A DNA stretch of 64,000 bases from assembly GCA_033439295.1 (NCBI GenBank), contig JAVTLE010000011.1, positions 2,480,082-2,544,081 on the forward strand, in the 5' to 3' direction. The position numbers and the translations under genes were made by a program. Below the pieces are notes generated by a model. The model was not told the DNA's origin and searched no databases. It worked only from the letters and a program-made list of their open reading frames with translations. Origin of the DNA: Deuterostichococcus epilithicus (Eukaryota > Chlorophyta > Trebouxiophyceae > Prasiolales > Stichococcaceae). Below are positions 47,201 through 57,121 of this stretch, piece after piece. How positions within the stretch are numbered: position 1 is the first letter of the stretch; every line of letters starts with the position of its first letter.

Positions 47201-50200
47201 GCCGCCAGCAGCGCGCCGGCCGCCGCCGCTGCGTGACGACCCCCTGCCGGGGTGCGCCGCTGCCGCTGCCTGGTGCTGCATTGCCGCGGCCTCAGCAGCT
47301 GCTCAGCTGCTCTGCGATGTCATGCAGTGCAGAACACGTCCTGGTTTCGGCTCTCAGGTTGTCACGCGTGACGCCAGGACCGGCCGCGCCGATGCCTTTT
47401 CGTGTGCTGCTCCTGCTGGCCTGTCATGCCCGGCGCATCCGTGCGCTTCCTGACCGTCTGGCCCGCCGCGCTGGCCCCCTCTGCAGCACGCGCGTCAGCG
47501 AGCGGCAGGCGGGCCGCAAGCGCCGCGCGGAGGCCGCCGACCTGGACGACTTCGAGCCGGGGGGCGGGCGGCCGCACCGGCGGCCGGCGCCGCCGCAGCG
47601 TGCCGGCGGCGGCCGCGACCGGCGCGCCATGCCCGGCCGCCGCAGCGACGCGGTGCGTGTTTCCAGGGCGCGGCCCTCCTTTCTTGCTGCGGCGTCTCGA
47701 CCTGCATGGCGTCGCAGCCTGTCGGCGCGCCAGCCGTCCTCGGGCCGGGCACTGGGGGGCCAGCAGACGTCGCCTCCGCATCGCCAGAGCTCAACGCCGC
47801 GGCGCGTGCACTGGCTGCAGGCCCTGCTTGCATCTGCCTGGCGTTGGTAGTGCTGCTCCTCACGCGTCCCTCGAGAGCACACGGCCCACCATTTGACTAC
47901 GGCAGGCTGAGCTCTCCATGCACTGCAGGGGGGTCGCGGTGTGGGGTGGTCCGGCCACGAGGACGAGATGCTGGCGGCGGTGGTGCACGAGTTCGGCGAC
48001 AACTGGCTGCTGGTGGCGGACGTGCTGAGCGGCGCCTCCCCCGTGACCGGCACCTACCGCTCCCACAAGGCCTGCCGCGAGCGCTTCAAGGAGCTGCACG
48101 TGCGCCCGTTCGCCCTAAGGCGTGATTCAGGGATTCAGGGTGACCCTGAATCCCACAAACCGGACTGGAGATACATCTGTCCCCATAGGATCCTTGCTCG
48201 TTGCAGCCGAACCGAACGTGCACCTGCGCTGCGTCTGCCGCCCCGGGTCGTCCCAACCCCCTTGGCCGTGTGCCTCCGGCCAGCCTGCAGCAGGGTGCAG
48301 CTGCCGACTTGCGCACGGTGCAGCTGATGGACACGCAGTTGCGCGTCGCCTCCCTCACGAGCAGGCCTGTATGCCGACCGCGCAGGCGCAGGGGCAGGCG
48401 GAGGGGCAGGCCAGCGAGGGCGCCGCTGCGGTGCTGGGCATGAACAAGGCCACGGCACGGGGGCTGCTGCAGACGCAGCTGCCGCTGCCGGACCGCGTCC
48501 TGCGCCGCTCCATGGACCTGCTGCGCGACATCGGCAACCGTGCGCTTGGTCTCCCTCCGGCTGCCCCCAGGGGCTGAGCCTGGCAGACTGGCATTCTCAG
48601 GCCCCTGCGGCGAACCCCACGGCAGGGTGTCACCCACAGCAGCACATCTGCAGGCGGCTGCTGCCCGGCGCTGCGCATCCAGCTCTCTGTTCAGGCTGCC
48701 CACATGACGCAGTGCTGCCACACGAAGGCCCCGGGGCCATCCCTTGCAACCCCATACGAGCCCCAATCCCACACCCTAAACCCTGGACCCACCGCAGGCG
48801 CGCGCGACCGGCGAGCGGCGCAGCAGGAGCAGGCGCGGCAGGCGCAGCGCACGCGGGCCGAGCCGCACCCGAGCCAGAGCGTCGCCGTCGCGCGCCTCCT
48901 GGCGCAGGCGGGCGGCCACCAGCTGGACCCCCTGCGCATCGCGGGCATCATGGGCGGCGGCCCGATGCAGCCTGGCATGGTCTTCCCCGCGGTGCGAGCC
49001 ATCGTCAAGTCCGGGGCAGGCCCCTCCTGCCCGTCAGCTGCACTTGCGGTTGTGCCGGTAGTTGGCGCTCGACGTCCTGGCTCCAGTGGGCCGGGCGGTC
49101 ACTGGGTCAGCTGGCGCACACGGCTGCACTCTTTGGGCTCAGAGCTCGTGCCCGAGTGCTGGCTGCTGCTCGACGCCGGCGTGGACCTGCAAGAACCCCA
49201 GCCGGCGCGGCTGGGCTGATTGGCTGAAATGCGTGGCTGCTGCGCAGGCTGTGGGCGGGATGCAGCCCAGGGCGGGTTTCCCGCCGATGGGCCCGCCTGC
49301 GGCACCCGGCATGTCCGCTCCGGCAGCCCCGCGCATGCAGGTGTGGCTGCGCCCGCAGGCCTGACCGAGTCCTGCGGTCAGTGGATGCCCCTGGAAGTGG
49401 GGGCGGGGGCCGGGGGGGGGTGGGGTGGGGTGGGGCTGGGCGGAGCGCACTGCCCGCCTGACCCTCGGGCTTGTCAGATTGCTCCGCTCGTGCGGGCGGG
49501 CTGGTGAGAGCCACTAGGTGCCGCTGAGCGCTACTGACAGCCACTGAGATCCGCTGAGAGTTTCCCCTCGGTTCCACAAGGGGCGGCCGTCACGTGTGGG
49601 TCCCTGATCGGCCTGGGTGCTCGCTGTGCAGGCTGCGTCTGCAGGCGCGAGTGCGGCGCCAGTGCCGCCTGCTGCCGGCATGGCGCCCGGCGGTATGGCG
49701 GCGAGGCCCCCAGGTGCGTGATGATCATGCAATCCTGTGCATGGCTGACCACTTTGCAGTCGTCTGACACGCATGTCGTGTGGAGCCGTCAACCCCCGAG
49801 AGTGGCTGTCACATGCACAACATGGGCTCGGCCTTGCGTTCCTGATCCCTGCCTGGCCGCTGTGGGGTTGTCTCAGCTTGCGAATCCTGTCCCCAGGTGT
49901 GCCAGGGGCGCCAGGCGCGGGCGGCGGTGCGCCGCGGCCGCGCGGCGTCTCGACAGCAGACCTCCAGCGCTTCCTGCAGACGGGGTTGGCGCCCAACGGC
50001 TCGCCGCTCACGGAAGTGCAGCGCACACAGATCATGCAGCAGCTGCGCCTGCGGCAGCAGCAGAGCTTCGTAAGTCCCTCCGCTTCGGCTCTGTCTGTGT
50101 GACAGCGCGCCCAGCCGCTGAGCTGTCTATGAAATGAGGGCTCGGACAGAACCCTTCTGACGTGCATCAGAAAGGCTTAGACGGCTGCACCGATACTCAA

Positions 50201-50435
50201 AGGTGACAGCCTTTGCCCTGGCAGCAGCCTTGAGCTTACCGGACCCCGTTCTGGCTGTGCAGGCGCGGCTACAGCACATGGCACAGAACGGCACGCCGCA
50301 GGAGCAGGAGACCGCAAAGCGGGCCCTGGCGGCGCACCAGCAGGCGGCGCAGCAGCGGGTAGCCGCTGCGGCAGCTGCGCAGCACCAGCGGCCGCAGACG
50401 CCCAACGGTATGCCCAACGGCATTGCGGCGGCGCC

Positions 50436-50477
<42 letters not shown>

Positions 50478-50926
50478 CGCCAGCGGAGCGTCGGGCCCTA
50501 TCCCTGCTGGCGGGGGGCAGCAGCCCATGGCTCAGCAGCAGCAGCTCCAGCGGCAGCCGGGCCAGCAGCAGCAGCAGCCAGGCCAGCAGCAGCAGCAGGT
50601 GGTGCAGCAGCAGCCGGGGCAGCAGGTGCAGTTTGCGCCCCAGGCGCAGGGCATGCCGGGCATTCCGATGCCAGGCGCCGGCACAATGGGAACCATCCAG
50701 CCCATGTCCCAGGTGTGCAGCTGAGACGGCGGGACCTGTCTGCACCTTCAGGCTGGCATGCCCTTTGAGCGCACTGCTATGTGATGCACAAGGCCGTGGT
50801 GGCCACTGCCGTGAACGGCGTACACCAACGCTGTGCTTGCACGGTCCAGGATATGAGCCCAGCTGCAGCCTGTAACGCAATTTGCCTGCTTCCTGCATCC
50901 CATGCAGGCGCAACAGATGGCGCTGG

Positions 50927-51020
<94 letters not shown>

Positions 51021-51630
51021 GCCGCCGGCACTCCAGCAGCAGCAGCAGCAGCAGCTGCCGTCCGGAGCAGCGGGGCCGCCCACCGGCGCCGCCGCAGCGC
51101 AGACAGCTCAGCACCTGGCGGCCAATCAGGCGGCGCTCATCGCGCAGCAGCGCGCGCGGGCGGCGGCAGCGTCGGGGTCCATGCCGGCAGGGATGCCCGC
51201 AGGCGCACGGCCCGGCACGCAGGCGATGCCTCGGACAGGCACGGCAGCGATGCCAGCGGGCGACGGCCAGGGCCCGCGACCCAGTATGCCCGTGCCTCGG
51301 CAGCAGCTAGCGGGCGGGCAGCCGCAGCAGCTGGTGGGGGGCCAGCCGCGGCCCGCGGCCGGGGCGCTGCCAGGCCAGCCACAGATGGCCCAGCAGCAGA
51401 TGCGGCCTGCGGCCGCAGGGGGAGCTCTGCCGCAGCCCGGCATGCCGCAGCCCGGCATGCATCCGCTGCCGATGGCGGGCAGCCCTGCGCCCATGCGCCC
51501 AATAGCGCCAGGGCAGCAGCAACTGGCTCCGCAGCAGCAGCAGCAGCTGGCGCGGCCACAGCAGCAGCTGCAGCAGCCGCAGGAGGCGCGGCAGCAGTCG
51601 GTGCAGCCGCCGCCGCCGCCCGCGATGTGA
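44298..51630 (+). CDS. EAF1: EAF1-like NuA4 histone acetyltransferase scaffold (HSA and SANT domains), N-terminus uncertain
   Basis: At least 15 exons. The first secure one begins near 44298 (MSIEAAKRAKASGESVLPHL); upstream exons are likely. The HSA domain is split between 45105-45224 (YLLQEATWLAIDFSQ) and 45461-45541 (ERLWKRYAAKSIAFAAAAAR). A linker (near 47110-47245) reads RPTYVPMEEDIEWDTEDAPP. The Myb/SANT exon 47929-48099 reads GWSGHEDEMLAAVVHEFGDN and SHKACRERFKEL, the layout of plant EAF1 and yeast Vid21. Later exons are Pro/Ala/Gln-rich, and the last two hold CAG tracts of 13 and 30 units; the stop is at 51628-51630. EAF1 holds the NuA4 complex together in the nucleus: HSA binds actin-related proteins, and the SANT domain is thought to contact chromatin. 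Exon joins between about 45830 and 47250, and 48300-48600, are approximate. Confidence 0.82.
48131..48153. repeat. Short perfect inverted repeat in EAF1 intron
   Basis: GGATTCAGGGT and ACCCTGAATCC are exact reverse complements separated by one base, just after the SANT exon. The motif resembles the degenerate telomere-like CCCTGAA heptamer seen elsewhere in the window. Confidence 0.85.
49398..49440 (+). repeat. G-rich tract with G-quadruplex potential in EAF1 intron
   Basis: Runs of four to ten G separated by single T, C or CC residues, including TGGGG repeats. At least four G4 runs lie within 43 bp on the coding strand, so the nascent RNA could also fold. Confidence 0.8.
50437..50475 (+). 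repeat. CAG trinucleotide tract, 13 units, coding polyglutamine
   Basis: Pure CAG run in frame within the penultimate EAF1 exon, after IAAAP and before PASGASGP. Confidence 0.95.
50929..51018 (+). repeat. CAG trinucleotide tract, 30 uninterrupted units, coding polyglutamine
   Basis: Ninety bases of pure CAG in the last EAF1 exon, between MALG and RPPAL. A further shorter CAG cluster follows within 20 bases. With no synonymous CAA interruptions, the tract is expected to be length-unstable. Confidence 0.97.
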
Positions 51631-53006
51631 GACAGTCTGGGTTTTCAGCGGTTGACATGTCTTGCCACGCAGCCTGCAAGGGGCAGCGGCCACGCAGTCT
51701 GGCGTGTACTTGCCTTGGGCGTCTCGCACCAACTGGGCCTCCAGGAGGCAGCGGGACGCCGCAAGCTGTGCACTGCAACTTGCGTGCTTGCACTGCTGAT
51801 CGCTATGCAACGAAGAAAATTCAGCAGGCTCTACCTAGGACACCGTTCTTCGCGGCATTCGCAAGCGTTGTTGGCGTTCGGATCTTGCGCATGGAACTGC
51901 CCCGTGTGTGTCGAATTGTGTCGCCACCATCGTGTCGTCCCGGCGTGAGTGCAGATCCCGATTACACACTCGGCCCCGTGTTTGTCGGACAGTGTCGGCA
52001 GACGTCAGCCCTCTCTCATTATCTATCGTCCCATCCGGTTGTTCAAGTGCTCAGTTGCAAGCCCTATTGCGCATCCTTCCGCCAGCGCAGCCGTCTCTGC
52101 AGCACAGGCGCTCTGCACCTGGCACAAGTGCACAGCCTGTAGCGATTACACTGACAGCCCCCACAACCCCGCCCAGCGCCACCACGCCCGCCGCGGCACT
52201 GCAATTCGATTATGGAAGCGCCGGCGCCGGCCTTGAACGGGTGGGTCTTGCCGTCGATGGCCCGAACACTTCGTAACGAAAGGGCCTGTGAGCAACTGCA
52301 AGATATTTGCGGGCAGCAGCTATGTGCCCCTGCCTCGAGCTGTCAGTATGGCCTTCTCGGGGGATCCGTCTAGCGCGCACCCGTTCCGGCACACTTTGCC
52401 GGCCTGCGCCAGAAACAACCTTTTGCACAGCTGGCAAGGCACACAATTGAGGCGGTGCAACCCGAGCCGCTCGCAGCCCCAGAAGTTACAGTCAGGCGCC
52501 TGGGTGCGCCACTGTTGCAAGTAGATTGCAACTGCCGCTGCGGTCGAACACCTCTCCAAGAGACTAGCATACGACAGTCGGCGTCGCTGTGGTCAAGTAC
52601 AAGCGAACGTCAGGTGTTGCGACGACACCTTCACCCCTGTAGGCCTTCGTCCAGAAACGCGTGGCGTGTGGCCGCGGTGTGCTATTCCGCCTGATGCAGG
52701 CAAACACCAATGCTCACTGTTCATTTGCTGGCCAGTAGCAGGCAAGCAGCGTGACTCAGCCAAAGTTCATACCCACTCACAAAGCGCTCTTAGCCAGCCT
52801 CTCCAGCCTATCCAGCCAAGAGCACGGTCCGACAGCCTAGCGACAGCGCTGATGCGAAGGAGCCAGCGGCTGGTGGCAACTACAGATTGCCAACTCGGGT
52901 GCATGTCAGGTGCCTCTAGCCTCGCTGGCAGGCGCCTGTCGTCGTGCAGTACACAGTGCGGCAGGCTAACGCCTGTCCGCTCACAACAAGCAGGGCCAAC
53001 AGCAAG
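51631..53006. other. EAF1 3' flank and 5' flank of Hint gene A (start of segmental duplication)
   Basis: From about 51944 the sequence is duplicated at 57122 onwards. A Pro/Gln-rich frame at about 52030-52170 (SSAQLQALL, PPAQPSLQHRRSAPGTSAQP) is nearly identical in both copies, but has no family motif or clear splice link to the downstream gene. Promoter of gene A is presumed here. Confidence 0.5.
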
Positions 53007-56000
53007 ATGAACAACAGCCTGAAGGTCGACGTGCCGGCCGGCGGTGGTAAAGACCTCTCACGCCTGCCCACACGGCGGCGGCGCGTGCAGGAGCGCCTCG
53101 CGCAACTGGACATGGACGGCGATGGGATGGTGTCTAAGGAAGAACTGGTGGGAACTCATGCCTTTCTACATCCTGTGCGCAGGCATTGAATTGGTCTGCA
53201 CTATATGTCGATGGCGCGAGTGCTCACTGCTTCTGACTGGTTCTCACCTGCCGTGCGCCATCACCTAACAGAACCTGCTCTCTTCACAATGCAGATCGGC
53301 TTTATCGAGGACACAATTGCAACGGAGACCCAGGTGAGACTGGCGTTGCGCACAGCGTGCGCCGACATGCATGTGCAGAATGGCACTTGTTACAATGCGA
53401 TGCACTGTTGCCACCGCCTCCTGTTGAGCAGGGTAGCGCGACGCACACATGCAGGTGAAATATCTCAAGTGGGCCGGCGTCTTCGTGCTGGTAAGTCCTG
53501 TTTGTGTTGTCTTTCGTTGAACAAACAACATCATTGAACCGCTGTCGGTGCTGTCAGCCCTGGTGGGCTGCACTCCACAAGTTTGCGCCTCATTGACCTC
53601 CACAATGATCATGCAGGTGTTCACCATCATCCTGTTGGGCTGCATTGCGGGACTCATCGTCGGCATCACCAAGGCCCTGCGTGAGACGAAGTCGGAGGTG
53701 CGATTTTGATGCTTTGATCTGTGCTGCAGTCAATGGCGACCGTCCAGCATCAATGACAGGGCTCGATTCGTCGGAGGCAACTGCACAGTGGTGTGACACG
53801 CGCAGCCAGCGACTCGACGGTTGCAGCACGGCGCTGACACTGCATCGTCCCCTGCACACAGTCGGGCGCGCTTGCCGACAACTCTTCCGGCGCGACGCTC
53901 CGCACCGCGTCCGCCAGCTACATGCAGCCCATGGTGACGGCGGCGAGCTCAACGGCTGGCCGCCGCCGGCTGCTGCAGACCGGCGCGGATCTGGTCGGCA
54001 CCATCCCCACCTCCACCGTCGCGACCTACTGCAAGTACCTCCACGAAGGTGAGCTGAGGGTGATTTTGGCTTCTCTGATATACCACGGCGTTGACTGGAT
54101 GGCTGTCTCCGGCATCCAACCAATATGCTGCCTCCTGGCTGGCGTCACCCAGCTCTGATGACCGAACGTGGTCGCCACGCAGGCTACATCACCGTGCCAA
54201 CATCTGCCACCTTCATGAACGGCAGTGCTGAGATCGTCGACGGCGTCTCCCCCGTCCAGGTGCGGCAGCCAGGATATGCATAGCGTACTCACGACTCAAG
54301 TAGCCCTGGGCTGAGCAAAGCTCTGTCAGGATGCAGTCCTCACAGCTATGAATTTGATTCTTGCATTGCATCACCGTCTGACAGCTGGGCAGTACTGCAC
54401 TGTGGGATAGCGAAGCATTTGATCATACTGCCCTTGCACTTCCAGATCACAGGGGAGACAAGGTGCGTGGCCTGGGTGGCCGGCCTCAGCCCTGCCGACA
54501 TCCAGCACGGGCCCGCGGTACCGACGGGTGGCGTCAGCGGAACTTTCATCTATGACAGCGACCAATACTCGGTGGAATGCGAGGCCGCGGCAACAAACTG
54601 CACCCTCTTCGTCACGAGCACCTCGTCCAACAGCACTGCTACGTCCACCTCGGGCCGCCGCCTGCGTGAGCTAAAATATAATGTTGCACAGAGCAACAGC
54701 GGGCTTTGCCTCACAACTGTGCTTGCGGCTTGGCGCGGCGCAATATCCTTGCACGATAGTTTGAGTCATTGGGAGGTGGCGGTCGACGGATGTTCTGTCT
54801 TGCGTCCGCAGTTCAAGACTACTACCAGAAATGCTGCAATGACCCTGATCGTTCCCATGCTAACATCCCAAGATGCTGCGGCGGCGGCGGCGACTGTGAT
54901 GCAAATTGTAGAGACAGAAACCCAACACCCCAACCATCTGGCGGCTGCTTCCCGGCTTCTGCGGAGGCCGTGACATCATTGGATGGTGGCGTGACAACCG
55001 TCGTGCGTCGCATGGGCCAGCTTCGCATCGGCGACAAGGTGTGTTGCAGTCCCAGATGCATGTCGGACATTGATAGTGCATCCACTGCATTGACATGTGA
55101 GACTGCCCAACGCTGAAGCGTAGGCTCAGCGCATCAGCCATGTGTAGGTGCGCCCTGCCACAACTGTTGCGCGCAGCGTTTGCTCACGGTGCATCATACT
55201 GCATCACACTACAGGTGCTGACTCGCGATACCGCTGGCAACATGGCCTTCGAGGATGTCTACGTGTTTGGCCACCAGGACGCATCTGCCACTGCTCCCTT
55301 CGTCCGCATCCACACTGAGGTGCGCCCCGCTGGCATGACCATCCATGTGCCATATCTCAAAACTGTGCTAGGTCTCCCAAGCCTGGCACAGAAGACCTGG
55401 AATGTCCCTCACCAGCTGTACTCAACCTCTGCCTGCCTCACAGACACACTGCTTCTGCCCACAGGGGAGCTCCAAGGCCCTGGAACTGACTGGCGGCCAT
55501 TTCGTGCCAACTCTCGACGCCGCTGGCAAGCGTCGTATGCTGCGGGCCCGTGAAGTGCGCGCGGGCCAGACCGTCTTGGTTGCCGGCGCCAGCGGCTTCC
55601 ACCCCCGCACAGTCACGAAGGCACGTTCAAGTGGCCAAGTTAAAGAGGGTGCTAATGCAACCTGCTTGCACCGGTGTTTGCTTGAACGGTGCGTGGCTGA
55701 AGTGCAATTGCCATGCGCATCAATAAGCACAGCTGCAGCAGGCTGGATTTTGACGCTCCAGGGCGCCTGTGAAACATACAGGTCACTAGCGCCACGCTGC
55801 GCGGCCTGTACAACCCGTTCACCTTGGGCGGCAACATCGTCGTTAACGGCGTCCTGGCGTCGGCGCACAGCGAGTGGTTCCTGGACGGCGTGGTGCCGGG
55901 CGCCTGGGCGCACCGCCTGCCGGCCACCTACCAGGTGCGCCCAACTATGTGATCTTGCCATCTTGGCTATGCTTCAAAGACGACTTCACGGATGAGTGTC

Positions 56001-56316
56001 GCATGTGCACACCTCGTGTGCACACTCTGGACGCCTTGCACCCTTAACACTCGTCGTGGTAATCCTCTCCTGCTGTACCGGTACCTTGCCACATTCATGC
56101 GGTGCTTTACATTACTGTCTGACCTCGCAGGCTGTGCTGACGCCGGCGCGCATGATGTACCACGCCTTTGGTGTCGAGGCAGCGCGCCGCATCGATGCCG
56201 CTGTGGACTTTGCCAGCATTGCCGGCGGCGCCAAAGGTGGCTTTGGCAACTTTGCCATTGCCGTGGGCCTGGCCCTGCGCACTGGGGTTGCCGGCATGAT
56301 CACCGGCAGCAAGTGA
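53007..56316 (+). CDS. EF-hand / transmembrane / Hint (Hedgehog-like autoprocessing) domain protein, copy A
   Basis: Twelve exons in exact phase: 53007-53147, 53295-53333, 53455-53490, 53617-53697, 53862-54048, 54183-54259, 54446-54665, 54812-55038, 55215-55319, 55465-55620, 55782-55934, 56131-56316; 535 residues. The N-terminus has an EF-hand loop DMDGDGMVSKEE. One membrane span, about residues 70-95 (VFTIILLGCIAGLIVGITKA), follows with no signal peptide, suggesting type II topology. The outer region is Ser/Thr/Asn-rich. A Cys-rich linker leads to GGCFPASAEAVTSLDGGVTT and GQLRIGDKV, the start of a Hint domain with its nucleophilic Cys. ELTGGHFVP holds the TxxH motif, and GLYNPFTLGGNIVVNGVLAS matches the Hog C-terminal fold. 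The end is Gly/Ala-rich and could be membrane-associated. Hint domains cleave the peptide before Cys. Intron 10 uses a GC donor. Biological role unknown. Confidence 0.88.
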
Positions 56317-56631
56317 GCCAGAAAAGACATGACCTGACATGATAACGCTGCATGCGCCCAATGTCACGCAAGAGCAAGTAAGGTCGGAATTGCTGCGACT
56401 GATTTTTCTTGCAAATCGTCGTGAGCTCGATAGTACCTCGTGGGCCTCGCCAAAGGACAGTTCGGTGTTGTTTTGTCACAGTAAATGGAGAGAACATTTG
56501 CTAGGTCGCTGCTTGTTACCTGTTCTGGTACTCTACCTTCTTGTTCGCTGTGTTGCTTTCTGCAGTTGCCAAGAGAAACACTCGGCACTGCTGACCAAAA
56601 ACGACCCCCAACCCCATTGCGGTGCGGCACT

Positions 56632-56700
56632 GCAACATCACTGAAGCTCCACCTCGAGGCATCTTTCAGCGCATCCCGTCCTTGGCCTTATAGACACAGA
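56632..56700 (-). pseudogene. Relic of the 3' end of the PheRS gene
   Basis: Read on the minus strand, 56700-56632 aligns with the intron end, last exon and stop region of the intact PheRS gene (about 61760-61690): GGGATGCGCTGAAAGATG and GGTGGAGCTTC are shared. The splice acceptor is lost (TTGCAG has become TATAAG) and small indels break the frame. The following bases, near CGACCCCCAACCCC, match the downstream 3' UTR as well. Confidence 0.85.
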
Positions 56701-56725
56701 AGGAGGCTTGACAACGAGACAACAG

Positions 56726-56760
56726 TGCTTCATGCTTCATGCTTCATGCTTCATGCTTCC
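56726..56760 (+). repeat. Heptamer tandem repeat (TGCTTCA)n
   Basis: Four perfect TGCTTCA units and a fifth partial unit. Copy 2 of the duplication has only one related unit near 61785, so this array grew after the duplication or was lost there. Confidence 0.92.
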
Positions 56761-57121
56761 CGACTGCAGTGCATGCTTGCGGCTCTGAGAAGCCGCGCAG
56801 TCAAAACAATAAATCAATACTACTTTTGCCGAGCGCGCAGCTCATCCAAGGTCGCGGCAGCACCGTGGGTAGTTACGCATCGCAGTGGTGTGACACATGA
56901 AGCTTGCCGTGCGTCTGGAAACGCGCTGGTGCCGCACCCGAGTACCGGTAGCACAAGTAGCGCTATGCACATAACGCGCCTGATCCCATCACTCTACAGG
57001 TCCGCTGCCTTCCCCGCCCGAGGCGCCCTCAGACCAGGGCCAGGCCCTTGAGTGCGCTGAGGTGGGGCAACGTCTGGGTATTGTCCTAGGGTTTAGGGCA
57101 TTTGGAGGGCCATTTGTACGT

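Larger units (their letters stand above)
51944..56760 (+). repeat. Segmental duplication, copy 1 (Hint gene A plus PheRS 3' relic)
   Basis: It matches copy 2 (57122 to about 61800) in the same orientation. Offsets are 5178 bp at the 5' flank, 5073 bp at the start codons and 5013 bp at the stops, showing accumulated indels in introns. Exons are about 85-95% alike; introns are less so. The right end includes a broken copy of the neighbouring PheRS 3' end. Confidence 0.9.

Noticed and set aside
50781-52142. 453-codon frame with a long polyalanine run
   Set aside because: Frame-shifted shadow of the EAF1 CAG tract (GCA reading).
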